Shown piece after piece: positions 9,398 to 21,189 of a DNA stretch of 64,000 bases. The notes beneath the pieces are model-generated. The model was not told where the DNA came from, searched no databases, and worked only from the letters and a program-made list of their open reading frames with translations. Origin of the DNA: Sphingomonas_R arantia (GTDB lineage: Bacteria; Pseudomonadota; Alphaproteobacteria; Sphingomonadales; Sphingomonadaceae); contig NZ_JBHUGS010000001.1 in assembly GCF_042682045.1 (NCBI RefSeq), forward strand, positions 124,001-188,000, given 5' to 3'. Position 1 is the stretch's first letter; each line of letters starts with the position of its first letter. Both the position numbers and the translations under genes were made by a program.

Positions 9398-10101
9398 CAC
9401 CGCTCCAGCGTCCCGTTCCGGTCCTGATCGCACAACATCCGCGCCGCCGCAAAGAGAGCATCATCGGTCGGGCTGTCCGCGATCCCCACCCCTGCCCACC
9501 CGCCGCCAGCCGCATCTGCGACATTTTGACTGAAACAAGCGATTTGGACCGTACCGCGCGAACGTTCAGCACGCTCTAGCAAGTCACCGAAGACGCGAGC
9601 GGCACGGGGGGAATGAAGCAGGGCGACCGCACGGGTGTCGAGCGCCAAGACTGCGGCAGTGGGCAGGCACTGAACCGCTTCCGCGACGTAGACCGCAACA
9701 TGTCGGATCGTGAGCAGAGGGTGCTCGATCGGGAAATGGTCCTTACCGCAGAGGTGCAGGATCGCGCGGCGGCCCTGCGTTGCCAGCATCGCAGCGGCGG
9801 CGGCGGCGTCCTTCGGACCGGTGGTAATGTCGGTGAACCCTGCCAAGCGGGCCGCGTCTGCTGTCGCGGTGCCGACGGCCTGGACCGGCAACGTCCGGTA
9901 CTGCGCCAGCGCGTCGCCCCCCAGTCGGACCGCCGCTGCGCTGGTCAGTAGAAGGGCATCGATTGTTGCGGGATCGGGCGGCGACCAAGGCAGGCTGCGG
10001 TAGTGGAACAGCGGTGCCACTACCGGGTCAAACCCCAGTCGGGCAGCGCGGGCCGCCGTGGCGTCACCCCCAACCTGCGGCCGCAGGACAAGCAGTTTCA
10101 C
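9397..10101 (-). CDS. hemD: Uroporphyrinogen-III synthase
   Basis: A 234-residue enzyme that closes hydroxymethylbilane to uroporphyrinogen III in tetrapyrrole synthesis. The start is the GTG at 10101 (protein beginning MKLLVLRPQVGGDATAARAA), which overlaps the hemC stop by four bases. The frame is open far upstream on this strand, but that part only shadows hemC. HemD sequences are poorly conserved. Recognisable here are LVLRPQ at the start, ALLLTSAAAVRLGG near 50, VQAVGTATADAARLAGF and the late ACFSQNVADAA, the usual SxxVA-type motif. The position directly behind hemC supports the call. Confidence 0.88.
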   Translation of the reverse strand: MKLLVLRPQVGGDATAARAARLGFDPVVAPLFHYRSLPWSPPDPATIDALLLTSAAAVRLGGDALAQYRTLPVQAVGTATADAARLAGFTDITTGPKDAAAAAAMLATQGRRAILHLCGKDHFPIEHPLLTIRHVAVYVAEAVQCLPTAAVLALDTRAVALLHSPRAARVFGDLLERAERSRGTVQIACFSQNVADAAGGGWAGVGIADSPTDDALFAAARMLCDQDRNGTLER

Positions 10102-11027
10102 GGCGCGAAGAGCGTGCGCAGCGCCGGCGGTGCCCGGTCCAGCAGCGCCCGGGCAAGGTTCGCGGCCATTGCGGCATGAGCGTCGGGATCGTCCCCGGCC
10201 ACGATCGCCTCGCCGGACTCGCAAAGCGTACCATCCATCGACAGGATTTGCGCACGCAACCGCCAGTCGGTCCCGTCGCGCGCCATCAGCGCGGCAACGG
10301 GGGACCGGCAATCCGCGCCGAGTTCCGCAAGGAAGGCACGTTCGGCGACGACCGCCAGGCTTGTGTCCCGGTGATCGACTGCGGCGAGCATCAGGCGGAT
10401 ATCCTGCGCGTCGCCCAGCGTCTCGATACCGACCGCACCTTGCGCGGGGGCGGGCAACATCTCGGACGTCGCGATGGCGTGGCCGATTGTGTCGTGGCCC
10501 AGCCGGTCCAGGCCCGCCGCGGCGAGCAGCGTCGCATCCGCCTCGCCTGCCCCCAGCTTCGCAAGCCGTGTCGCGACGTTGCCGCGGAACAGGACGGTCC
10601 GGATGTCCGGCCGGGCCCGCGCCAGTTGTGCGGCGCGACGCGGCGACGAAGTGCCGACGCAGGCGGAGGGGGGGAGGGCGGACACCGTTTCGGCACCGAT
10701 CAGCCGGTCGCGGACGTCGGCGCGCTCCAGCATTGCGGCGATGACGATCCGGTCGGGGCGGACGGTTTCGACATCCTTCATCGAATGGACCGCGAAATCG
10801 ATGTCGCCGTCGAACAGTGCGCGGTCGAGTTCCTTGGTCCAGAGTGCCTTGCCCCCGACCTCGGCCAGTGCCCGGTCCTGGATCCGGTCGCCCGACGTAC
10901 GGATCGGGACGATGGTGATCGCGTCCGGTGCCAGGTCGTGGGCGGCGGTGAGGGCTGCGACCACCATGCGCGCCTGCGTCAGGGCAAGCGGCGATCCACG
11001 GGTTCCTAGGCGGAGCGGCAAAATCAT
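10098..11027 (-). CDS. hemC: Hydroxymethylbilane synthase (porphobilinogen deaminase)
   Basis: A 309-residue enzyme that assembles four porphobilinogens into hydroxymethylbilane. LRLGTRGSPLALTQA is at residues 5-19, the catalytic aspartate region HSMKDVE at 81-87, and GTSSPRRAAQL at 125-135. The dipyrromethane cofactor cysteine is Cys240 (LGADCRSPVAAL). It heads the hemC-hemD-mic60 transcription unit and is divergent from tsaD with about 80 bases between. All catalytic positions are present. Confidence 0.97.
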   Translation of the reverse strand: MILPLRLGTRGSPLALTQARMVVAALTAAHDLAPDAITIVPIRTSGDRIQDRALAEVGGKALWTKELDRALFDGDIDFAVHSMKDVETVRPDRIVIAAMLERADVRDRLIGAETVSALPPSACVGTSSPRRAAQLARARPDIRTVLFRGNVATRLAKLGAGEADATLLAAAGLDRLGHDTIGHAIATSEMLPAPAQGAVGIETLGDAQDIRLMLAAVDHRDTSLAVVAERAFLAELGADCRSPVAALMARDGTDWRLRAQILSMDGTLCESGEAIVAGDDPDAHAAMAANLARALLDRAPPALRTLFAP

Positions 11028-11110
11028 GCGAACCGCCTAATCGGTAAGCGGATGCTCCGCAATTCGGTCCGTGCCCTGTACGCAATCCCGGTCGCGTGGC
11101 AAAAGCCCCC

Positions 11111-12145
11111 ATGACCCTGATCCTAGGCCTGGAATCGAGCTGCGACGAAACGGCGGCGGCGCTTGTGCAGGGCGATCGCACGATCCTGTCGCACCGGTTG
11201 GCCGGGCAGGAGGCGGCGCATCGCCCTTATGGCGGTGTGGTGCCCGAGATCGCGGCGCGCGCGCATGTCGAGATGCTGATGCCGCTGGTGGAAGCGGCGC
11301 TGGCCGATGCGGGGTGTACGCTGGGCGATGTCGATGCGGTAGCGGCGACGGCGGGGCCGGGGTTGATCGGCGGCGTGATGGTCGGGCTGGTGACGGGCAA
11401 GGCGCTGGCGCTGGCTGCGGGAAAGCCGTTGATTGCAGTGAATCATCTTGAAGGCCATGCGCTCAGCCCGCGGTTGTCTGATCCAGACCTGGAATTTCCC
11501 TATCTACTGCTACTCGTGTCGGGCGGGCATTGCCAGTTGCTGTTCGTGGAGGGGGTCGACCGCTATCGCCGCTTGGCGACGACCATCGACGATGCGGCGG
11601 GGGAAGCGTTCGACAAGACTGCGAAACTGCTCGGGCTGGGGTTTCCTGGCGGGCCGGCGGTCGAGATCGCGGCGCGGCGGGGGGATGCCGGCAAGGTACC
11701 GTTGCCGCGACCGTTGCTCGGGTCGCCGGACCCGCATTTCTCGTTCGCCGGGTTGAAGAGCGCGGTTTTGCGGGCGCGGGATGCCGGGGTGCATGATGCC
11801 GACGATATCGCTGCGTCGTTCCAGCAGGCGGTCGTCGATTGTCTCGTCGATCGGACGCGGCGGGCGCTGGTCCATGCTGAAGGTGCGACCGCTTTGGTCG
11901 TGGCTGGCGGGGTAGCGGCGAACGGGGCGGTGCGGGGTGCGTTGCAGGCCGTTGCGGCGGCGGCGGACCTGCGTTTCGTGGCGCCGCCTTTGTGGTTGTG
12001 CACCGACAATGCGGCGATGATCGGCTGGGCCGGGGCGGAACGGTTTGCGGCCGGGTTGTTCGATCCGCTCGATATCGCCGCGCGTCCGCGCTGGCCGCTG
12101 GATCCGTCGGCGGAAAAGGCACGTGGTGCGGGGGTGAAGGCATGA
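11111..12145 (+). CDS. tsaD: tRNA N6-adenosine threonylcarbamoyltransferase TsaD
   Basis: This 344-residue ASKHA-fold enzyme (Kae1/Gcp family) transfers threonylcarbamoyl to A37 of ANN-decoding tRNAs, with TsaB and TsaE. The N-terminal ILGLESSCDETAAAL is the family signature, and the metal-binding HxxxH is at His112 and His116 (NHLEGHALSP). Further motifs are VSGGHCQL, DDAAGEAFDK, GGPAVE and VVAGGVAANGAVR. The ATG at 11111 is preferred; an in-frame GTG at 11096 would add five residues. Its stop overlaps the gpsA start (ATGA). Confidence 0.96.
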   Translation: MTLILGLESSCDETAAALVQGDRTILSHRLAGQEAAHRPYGGVVPEIAARAHVEMLMPLVEAALADAGCTLGDVDAVAATAGPGLIGGVMVGLVTGKALALAAGKPLIAVNHLEGHALSPRLSDPDLEFPYLLLLVSGGHCQLLFVEGVDRYRRLATTIDDAAGEAFDKTAKLLGLGFPGGPAVEIAARRGDAGKVPLPRPLLGSPDPHFSFAGLKSAVLRARDAGVHDADDIAASFQQAVVDCLVDRTRRALVHAEGATALVVAGGVAANGAVRGALQAVAAAADLRFVAPPLWLCTDNAAMIGWAGAERFAAGLFDPLDIAARPRWPLDPSAEKARGAGVKA

Positions 12146-13116
12146 TCGGGATCTTGGGTGCGGGTGCGTGGGGGACTGCGCTGGCGCAGGTGATCGCCCA
12201 GGACGGCGAACCGGTGCTGTTGTGGGCATTCGAGCCTGAGGTCGTGGCTGCGATCAACGAGACACGGCGGAACCCGGTCTATCTGCCGGACCGGCCCTTG
12301 TCGGACACGATCCGCGCGACGGGGGACCTGGAAGCGCTGGGCGCATGTGATCTGGTGCTGGTCGTGCCGCCGGCGCAGCATCTGCGCGGGTTGCTGGCAC
12401 AGGTGCCCGGGACGGCGCCGCGTATCCTGTGCGCGAAGGGGATCGAGGCGGGGACCGGCATGCTGATGTCGGAGGTCGCGGCGGAGGCCGCACCGGGGGC
12501 GCCGGTAGCCGTCCTGTCGGGACCGACCTTTGCGCATGAGGTGGCGGATGGGCTGCCGACGGCGGTGACGCTGGCGTGCGAGGATGCGGCGTTGGGGGGT
12601 ATGCTGGCAGGGCGGATCGCGCGGCCGGGGTTCCGGCCCTATCTGAGCGACGACGTGATCGGGGCGGAGATCGGCGGGGCGGTAAAGAACGTGCTCGCGA
12701 TCGCGTGCGGGGTCGTGGAGGGGGCGGGGCTCGGACAGAATGCGCGGGCGGCGCTGATCGGCCGGGGGTTTGCCGAGATGACGCGGTTCGGACTGGCGCG
12801 GGGTGCGCGGTCCGAAACACTGGCCGGGCTGTCGGGGCTGGGCGACCTGGTGCTGACCTGTTCCTCAGTCAGCTCGCGCAACTTCTCGCTGGGACGGGGG
12901 CTCGGGTTGGGGCAGTCGGCCGCCGCCTTGCTGGCCGACCGGCGAACGGTGGCGGAGGGGGCCTCCACGGCACCGGTTCTGGAGCAAGCCGCCGCAAAGG
13001 TCGGCGTCGATATGCCGATCGTGTCGGCGGTGTGTGCGTTGCTGGCGGGGCGGCTGGGCGTGCAGGAGGTCGTTGATCGGCTGCTGGCACGCCCGCTGAA
13101 GAGCGAGACTGTCTGA
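12142..13116 (+). CDS. gpsA: Glycerol-3-phosphate dehydrogenase [NAD(P)+]
   Basis: A 324-residue enzyme that reduces dihydroxyacetone phosphate to sn-glycerol 3-phosphate for phospholipid synthesis. The Rossmann motif GILGAGAWGTALA (about 3-15) opens the protein. The catalytic region KNVLAIACGVVEGAGLGQNARAA (landmark KN near residue 178 with the following GxGxNA) and GLSGLGDLVLTCSS are present. The ATG overlaps the tsaD stop by four bases, so the two are probably co-translated. Its product feeds the same lipid pathway as plsX in this window. Confidence 0.96.
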   Translation: MIGILGAGAWGTALAQVIAQDGEPVLLWAFEPEVVAAINETRRNPVYLPDRPLSDTIRATGDLEALGACDLVLVVPPAQHLRGLLAQVPGTAPRILCAKGIEAGTGMLMSEVAAEAAPGAPVAVLSGPTFAHEVADGLPTAVTLACEDAALGGMLAGRIARPGFRPYLSDDVIGAEIGGAVKNVLAIACGVVEGAGLGQNARAALIGRGFAEMTRFGLARGARSETLAGLSGLGDLVLTCSSVSSRNFSLGRGLGLGQSAAALLADRRTVAEGASTAPVLEQAAAKVGVDMPIVSAVCALLAGRLGVQEVVDRLLARPLKSETV

Positions 13117-13120
13117 CGGG

Positions 13121-13318
13121 TCAGAAGTCCCAGGCGATGCCCTTGCTCTCCCAATCGCCGTAGCGGGTGGGCTCGAGGCCCTTGGGGCCGCCGCTTTCCG
13201 ACTCTGGATGGATCGGCTCGGGTGTCGGGACCGGGGGGTTGGGTGACAGGTTCTTCGGCGGTACGAAATCGGCGGGGCGGGGCACGGCGCATCTCCTGTC
13301 GGTCGGCGTCACTGTCAT
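13121..13318 (-). CDS. DUF1674 / SdhAF4-like small protein
   Basis: A 65-residue protein with a Pro-rich N-terminus and the diagnostic C-terminal motif GGPKGLEPTRYGDWESKGIA followed by WDF (residues 43-65). This motif defines DUF1674, the bacterial relatives of mitochondrial SDHAF4, which protects or matures the flavoprotein subunit of succinate dehydrogenase. The start ATG at 13318 gives a normal family length. It ends four bases from the convergent gpsA stop and follows mutS on the same strand. The function in this organism is inferred from the mitochondrial homologue; sdh genes are not in the window. Confidence 0.85.
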   Translation of the reverse strand: MTVTPTDRRCAVPRPADFVPPKNLSPNPPVPTPEPIHPESESGGPKGLEPTRYGDWESKGIAWDF

Positions 13319-13356
13319 GTGGGCACCGCATGGGCCGCGACAAGGGTCCAGGGCGA

Positions 13357-15993
13357 TCAGTCCGCGCCGTTTTCCAGCAGCAGCTTCAGGCGGTAGACCA
13401 GTTCGAGTGCATCGCGCGGGCTGAGCGTGTCGGCGTCGGTCGCGGCGAGCGCGGCATGGAGCGGATCGACCTTCGGTTCCGCCGCCGCGGCGGCCGCAAA
13501 CAGCGGCAGGTCGTCCAGCCCCGCCGCCAGTCCGCCGGTTGCGTTCCGTCCGGCCTCCAGCTTGGCCAGCACCGCGCGGGCGCGGGTCACGACCGCGGCG
13601 GGGAGTCCGGCGAGCTTGGCCACCGCGAGGCCGTAGCTGCGGTCCGCCGGTCCGCGGACCAGTTCGTGCAGTAGGACCAGTTCGCCCTTCCATTCGCGCG
13701 CACGGACATGGTGGAGCGTCAGCGCATCGAGCCGTTCCGCCAGCCGCGTCAGTTCGTGATAATGCGTCGCGAACAGGCAGCGGCAGCGGTTGCGGTTATG
13801 GATCGCCTCGACCACCGCCCAGGCGATGGCGAGGCCGTCATAGGTCGATGTGCCGCGCCCGACCTCGTCGAGGATGACGAAGCTGCGCGGGGTCGCCTGC
13901 GCCAGGATCGCAGCGGTTTCGACCATTTCGACCATGAAGGTCGATTGGCCACGCGCCAGATTGTCGGACGCGCCGACGCGGCTGAACAGGCGATCGACCA
14001 GTCCTAGCGTCGCGGAGGTGGCGGGGACCGGGCTGCCCGACTGCGCCAGCACCGCAATCGTGGCATTCTGTCGCAGGAAGGTGGATTTGCCGCCCATATT
14101 GGGACCGGTGACGAGCCAGAGCCGGCTGTCCTCAGAGAGAGAGCAGTCGTTGGCGACAAACCGCCCGCCGGCACGCGCGACCGCCTGCTCGACGACGGGA
14201 TGCCGCCCGCCGACGATCTCGAAGCAGCTGTGATCGACCAGCGTCGGGCGGCACCAGCCGCCTTCGGCCGCGCGTTCCGCCAGGCCGGCGGCGACGTCGA
14301 GCCGGGCAAGTGCGTCGGCAGTCGCCGCGATTGCGTGGCGGCGGTCGAGCACCGCCTGCGTCAGTTCTTCCAAATGTGCCGCCTCGGCTGCCAGGGCGTG
14401 CGCACCGGCTTGCGCCACCTTGATCGCATGGTCGTGCAGGTCGGCGGCGTTGAACCGCACGACACCGGCCAAAGTCTGGCGATGGGTGAAGCCCGACTCG
14501 GCCTGCATGAGCGGGTCGGCATGGCGGGCGGCGACCTCGACATGATAGCCGAGCACGCCGTTGTGCCGGATGCGGAGCGTCGCGATGCCGGTTTCGGTCC
14601 GGTAGCGCGCTTCCAGCGCCGCGATCGCGCGCCGGCCGTCGCCGCCGGAGGCGCGGAGCGTATCGAGTGCGGCGTCGTAACCCTCCGCGATGTAGCCGCC
14701 CTTGTCTGCATCGACCGGCGGCATCGGCACGAGCGCACGGGACAGCTGATCGACGAGCGCACCGTGCCCGGTCAGCCGGGGCAGCAGCGACGCGAGCAGC
14801 GTGGGGGGATGGTCGATCTGCTCGAGCCGGTCGTGCAGGTTGCGCGCCTCCGCCAGCCCATCGCGGAGCTGCCCCGCGTCGCGCGGAGAACCGCGGCCGG
14901 CGGCGATCCGGCCGAGCGCGCGGCCGATGTCGGGCTGCGCCTTCAGTGCGCGGCGCACTGCATCGCGCAGACCTGAGTCCGCCTCGAACAACCCAACCAG
15001 ATCGAGCCGCGCCTCGATTGCGGTCCGGTCGGTCAGTGGGGCGGCGATATCCGCGCGGAGCAGGCGTGCGCCGGCCCCCGTCACGGTGCGGTCGACCGCG
15101 TCGAGCAGGCTGCCGCGCCGGCCGCCGTCGCTTGCCTGCGTCAGCTCCAGGCTTTCGCGCGTCGCGGCGTCGATCAGCATATGGCCGGCGGCCTGGCGAC
15201 GCTCCGGGGGTTGCAGGAACGGCAGCGTGCCCTGGCCGGCATTGTCGAGATAGGCGAGCAGCCCCGCCGCCGCCGCCAGTTCGGCGCGCGAGAAGGCGCC
15301 GTAGCCGTCGAGCGTGGCGACGCCGAACAGCGACTTCATCCGGGCCTCGCCGGCTGCGGCATCGAAACGTGCGCGCGGGCAGGGATAGGCGCCGTCCGGG
15401 GCGTCCTCAAGCGTGTCGGGAACGACGATCTCGGCCGCCGACAGCCGCGCCAGTTCGGCGTCGCGTTGCCCGCGCGGCACGCAGCCGATCTCGAACCGAC
15501 CGGTCGAGATGTCCGCTGCCGCCATGCCAAGTTCGCCGTTCGCCTCCGCCAGCGCGACCAGCCAGTTGGCGGCCTTCGCATCGAGCAGCGACTCCTCGGT
15601 CAGCGTGCCGGCGGTGACGACCCGCACGATTCCGCGGGCAACGAGCGATTTGGATCCGCCGCGCTTCTTCGCCTCCGCCGGGCTCTCGGTCTGTTCGGCG
15701 ATGGCGACGCGGTGCCCGGCCTTGATCAGCCGCGCCAGATATCCTTCGGCCGCGTGGACCGGCACGCCGCACATCGCGACGGGCTGCCCGTCATGCGTGC
15801 CGCGCGCGGTGAGCGCGATGTCGAGCGTGGCGGCGGCGGCCTTCGCATCGTCGAAGAAGAGCTCGAAAAAATCGCCCATCCGGTAGAACAGCAGGCAATC
15901 AGGCACCTGGGCCTTCAACACATGATATTGCGCCATCATCGGCGTCGCGGCACCGCTGTTCGCGCCTCCGTCGGTCTGTTCGGTTCGTGCCAT
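13357..15993 (-). CDS. mutS: DNA mismatch repair protein MutS
   Basis: An 878-residue mismatch-recognition ATPase. The N-terminal domain begins TPMMAQYHVLKAQVPDCLLF and carries the mismatch-wedging Phe-x-Glu in GDFFELFFDDA (FFE near residue 42-45). Connector, lever and clamp domains follow. The ATPase domain has Walker A GPNMGGKSTFLRQ (near residue 630) and Walker B/signature VILDEVGRGTSTYDG. The C-terminal helix-turn-helix segment ends in SPRDALELVYRLKLLL. The length is normal and all motifs are intact. It is divergent from the malic enzyme gene. Confidence 0.97.
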   Translation of the reverse strand: MARTEQTDGGANSGAATPMMAQYHVLKAQVPDCLLFYRMGDFFELFFDDAKAAAATLDIALTARGTHDGQPVAMCGVPVHAAEGYLARLIKAGHRVAIAEQTESPAEAKKRGGSKSLVARGIVRVVTAGTLTEESLLDAKAANWLVALAEANGELGMAAADISTGRFEIGCVPRGQRDAELARLSAAEIVVPDTLEDAPDGAYPCPRARFDAAAGEARMKSLFGVATLDGYGAFSRAELAAAAGLLAYLDNAGQGTLPFLQPPERRQAAGHMLIDAATRESLELTQASDGGRRGSLLDAVDRTVTGAGARLLRADIAAPLTDRTAIEARLDLVGLFEADSGLRDAVRRALKAQPDIGRALGRIAAGRGSPRDAGQLRDGLAEARNLHDRLEQIDHPPTLLASLLPRLTGHGALVDQLSRALVPMPPVDADKGGYIAEGYDAALDTLRASGGDGRRAIAALEARYRTETGIATLRIRHNGVLGYHVEVAARHADPLMQAESGFTHRQTLAGVVRFNAADLHDHAIKVAQAGAHALAAEAAHLEELTQAVLDRRHAIAATADALARLDVAAGLAERAAEGGWCRPTLVDHSCFEIVGGRHPVVEQAVARAGGRFVANDCSLSEDSRLWLVTGPNMGGKSTFLRQNATIAVLAQSGSPVPATSATLGLVDRLFSRVGASDNLARGQSTFMVEMVETAAILAQATPRSFVILDEVGRGTSTYDGLAIAWAVVEAIHNRNRCRCLFATHYHELTRLAERLDALTLHHVRAREWKGELVLLHELVRGPADRSYGLAVAKLAGLPAAVVTRARAVLAKLEAGRNATGGLAAGLDDLPLFAAAAAAEPKVDPLHAALAATDADTLSPRDALELVYRLKLLLENGAD

Positions 15994-16111
15994 GTGCGCG
16001 GGTCCTAGCCCGTCCGGCGGCTGGAATGAAGTCGCGACACGTCGTGGCGCATCGCGGCTTGTCCCCTCGGGCCGTTTCCCCCACTACGGCCGCAACCGAC
16101 GGAGAGGCCGC

Positions 16112-18367
<2,256 letters not shown>

Positions 18368-18376
18368 TCGACGTCA

Positions 18377-18412
18377 GGCCCGTCATCCCGGGTTCTGCCG
18401 GGATGACGGGCC
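18377..18412. repeat. Palindromic repeat (family A) acting as a shared bidirectional hairpin
   Basis: A perfect 15-bp inverted repeat (arm GGCCCGTCATCCCGG at 18377-18391, complement at 18398-18412, loop GTTCTG). It fills nearly all of the 48 bases between the convergent maeB and ppc stops. Its core GTCATCCCGG recurs in the element at 62186-62271. It has no U-run, so it may stabilise both transcript ends or work with Rho rather than being a classical intrinsic terminator. Confidence 0.8.
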
Positions 18413-18415
18413 GGA

Positions 18416-21091
18416 CTAGCCGCTGTTGCGCAGGGCGGTCGCGATCGCGTTGATCGAGAGCTGGATGCCTTCGCGGACGCGGGGGTCGGTTTCGCCGGCA
18501 CGGTGGCGTTTGAGCAGCTCGATCTGGAGCAGGTTGAGCGGCTCAATATAAGGCAGCCGCAGCCGGATCGAGGCGTCGAGCGCGGGGCTGCGTTCGAGCA
18601 GGCGGGTCTGGCGGGTGATGCCGAGCAGGCCGGCCTCGGTCGCGTCCCAGGCCGATCGGATGCGGCCGAAGATCGTGGTGGCGAGGTCCTGGTCCTCGAC
18701 CAGCACGGTGTAGCGTTCGGCGAGGTCCATGTCGGACTTGGCGAGCACCATTTCCAGATTGGCGAGCGTCGCCTGGAAGAAGGGCCAGCCGGCGACCATG
18801 TCGCGGAGTAGCGCCTTGTCCTCAAATCGCGCGAGCGCATCGCCGACGCCGTACCAGCCGGGCAGCATGACGCGCGCCTGCGCCCAGCTGAACACCCAGG
18901 GGATGGCGCGCAGATCCTCGATCCGGTCGGATTTCGTGCGGCTGGCGGGGCGGGAGCCGATCTTGAGGTCGGCGATCTCGGCGATCGGCGTGAACTGGCG
19001 GAAGAAGGTGCGGAAGCCGTCCGTGCCGTAGACCAGTTCGCGGTATCCGGTGAACGCATCGTTCGACAGCCGGTCCATCGCGGCGGAGAAACGCGCGGTG
19101 TCGGCGGCGCTGAGCGTCGGGGCCTCGAGCGATGCGAGCAGGGTCGCGGCGGTGGTGGCTTCGAGGTTGGCAATGGCGCTTTCGCGGGTGCCGAACTTGG
19201 CGGCGATAACCTCGCCCTGTTCGGTGATGCGAATACGGCCCTGGACCGTGCCGGGAGCCTGCGCGCGGATCGCGGCGAAGGACGACCCGCCGCCGCGCCC
19301 GACCGCGCCGCCGCGGCCGTGGAACAGCTGCATTCGGGTGCCTGATTCAGCGAAGACGTCGGCCAGCGCGCGGCTGGCGCGGTTGAGGCTCCAGACCGAG
19401 GTCAGGTAGCCGCCGTCCTTGTTCGAGTCGGAATAGCCGACCATCACCTCCTGATGGCCGCGCGCGGTGGTGATTGCGGCGATTTCGGGCAGCGCGAACC
19501 AGTCGCGCATGACGGCGGGGCCGGCCTCGAGATCCTCGATCGTCTCGAACAGCGGGACGACCATCAGGTCGGAACGCGGGGTCGCGCCACCCCGGTAGAG
19601 CCCGGCTTCCTTGAGCAGGACGCAGACCTCGAGCAGGTCCGAGACGGTTGCGGCCTTCGAGATGATGTAGGACGTGATCGACTGGTTGCCGTAGCGGCAG
19701 TGAGCCTCCGCGGCGGCGCGGACGATGGCCAGTTCGGACGTGGTTTCGTCGGAGTAAGTGGCGAACGGCGACGACAACGGGCGGGGGCTGGCAAGTTCCT
19801 GGCGCAGGATTGCGACGCGGGCGGTCTCGTCGAGGGCGAGATAGTCGGGGGAGACGCTGGATGCCGAGAACAGTTCTGCGACGACGCGTTCGTGGACGTC
19901 GGCATTCTGGCGGAGGTCGAGCGTGGCGAGGTGGAAGCCGAAGGTTTCGACGGCGCGGATCAGCCGGCTGAGCGCGCCGCCGGTGGCGAGCATTCCTTCG
20001 CCCGATGCGGCGAGGCCGCGGGCCAGTTCTACCAGGTCGGCGCGGAACGCCTGCGGGTCGGGGTAGCGATCACCCTCAAGTGTGGCGGGGCGGGGTGGTT
20101 CGTGCCCCATCAGGTGGCGATAGGTGGCCGCCAAGCGCGCATAGATGCCGCTGACGGCGCGGCGATAGGGCTCGTCGCGGCGGGCGAGCGCGTCGTCTTC
20201 GCTACGGTCGGCGAGTGCGGTGACGGCGTCGGTGGTGGTGGTCAGTTCGGTCGAGATCGACAGTTCCGCGCCGAGCGCGTGGAGGCGGTCGAGATAGTCG
20301 GTCAGCACCGCATTGCAGGCGCGGCAGAGCGCGGACTCAAGCGTGTCGGCGTTGACGTTCGGGTTGCCGTCGCGGTCCCCGCCGATCCAGCTGCCGGGGC
20401 GCAGGAAGCTTTTCGGGCGGTGGCCGAGTGCGCGTTCCCAGCGGCCGTACAAGGCTGGCAGGACGGGCAGGAAGACGTCGCGGAGATAGGCGAGCGCGGT
20501 TTCGACCTCGTCGGCGACGTAGAGCCGTTCGCGGCGCAGCGGACGGGTCTGCCAGAGGAGCGCGATCTGGCGGGCGATCGCGGCGTCGATCATGTCGCCG
20601 TCGGGGGTTTCGGTCTCGCCCGCATCGCGCAGCGCCATCAGCGCGGCGATGCGGTTGCGGTGGTCGATCATGCTCTTGCGGCGCACTTCGGTCGGGTGCG
20701 CGGTCAGGACGGGGGCGATCAGCGCCCGGTCGAGCAGGGCTGCGGCATCGGCGCGCGAGACGCCCTCGGCGGCCAGCCGGTCGAGCGCGGAGGCAACGTC
20801 GGCACCCGGTTCGGCGGCCACGCCCTGGCGGTCTTCCGCCAGATTCGCGAGCATCGAGAACAGCATGAAGCCGCGGACGAAGGCGAGCGTGTCGTCGAGC
20901 CCGAGCGTGTCGAGGCCGGCGTCGATGGCATCCGCCCCCGCCACGCCGCGTGCCCGATCGACCGAGACCGAGCGGATATGTTCGATCCGGCGGAAGAGCG
21001 CGTCGCCGCCGTACGCGCGGATGACGGCACCCAGGATCCGCCCGAGAAAGCGGATGTCGGGGTTCTGCGCGATGGGGAGCGATGTGGCCAT
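18416..21091 (-). CDS. ppc: Phosphoenolpyruvate carboxylase
   Basis: An 891-residue enzyme that forms oxaloacetate from PEP and bicarbonate, replenishing the TCA cycle. Catalytic motifs include VLTAHPTEVRRKS with His132, the middle SWIGGDRDGNPNV, MVGYSDSNKDGGYLTS, and the glycine-rich FHGRGGAVGRGGG. The protein ends in the conserved INAIATALRNSG. The length is typical of bacterial PEPC. It is convergent with maeB and divergent from nothing immediate; the DUF885 gene lies 98 bases upstream on the same strand. Confidence 0.97.
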   Translation of the reverse strand: MATSLPIAQNPDIRFLGRILGAVIRAYGGDALFRRIEHIRSVSVDRARGVAGADAIDAGLDTLGLDDTLAFVRGFMLFSMLANLAEDRQGVAAEPGADVASALDRLAAEGVSRADAAALLDRALIAPVLTAHPTEVRRKSMIDHRNRIAALMALRDAGETETPDGDMIDAAIARQIALLWQTRPLRRERLYVADEVETALAYLRDVFLPVLPALYGRWERALGHRPKSFLRPGSWIGGDRDGNPNVNADTLESALCRACNAVLTDYLDRLHALGAELSISTELTTTTDAVTALADRSEDDALARRDEPYRRAVSGIYARLAATYRHLMGHEPPRPATLEGDRYPDPQAFRADLVELARGLAASGEGMLATGGALSRLIRAVETFGFHLATLDLRQNADVHERVVAELFSASSVSPDYLALDETARVAILRQELASPRPLSSPFATYSDETTSELAIVRAAAEAHCRYGNQSITSYIISKAATVSDLLEVCVLLKEAGLYRGGATPRSDLMVVPLFETIEDLEAGPAVMRDWFALPEIAAITTARGHQEVMVGYSDSNKDGGYLTSVWSLNRASRALADVFAESGTRMQLFHGRGGAVGRGGGSSFAAIRAQAPGTVQGRIRITEQGEVIAAKFGTRESAIANLEATTAATLLASLEAPTLSAADTARFSAAMDRLSNDAFTGYRELVYGTDGFRTFFRQFTPIAEIADLKIGSRPASRTKSDRIEDLRAIPWVFSWAQARVMLPGWYGVGDALARFEDKALLRDMVAGWPFFQATLANLEMVLAKSDMDLAERYTVLVEDQDLATTIFGRIRSAWDATEAGLLGITRQTRLLERSPALDASIRLRLPYIEPLNLLQIELLKRHRAGETDPRVREGIQLSINAIATALRNSG

Positions 21092-21189
21092 GCCCCATGC
21101 TGCTATGCGGCAGCATGGGGGTCAATGCCCTCCGTGGGCGGATGCGGGGAGGAGGTGTCGGGTGCTCGAAATTGCAAGGTTTGGAGCGT

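Noticed and set aside
9397..11181. A 594-codon minus-strand frame as one large protein
   Set aside because: Its first 360 codons only shadow hemC; the real product is HemD from the GTG at 10101, overlapping the hemC stop.
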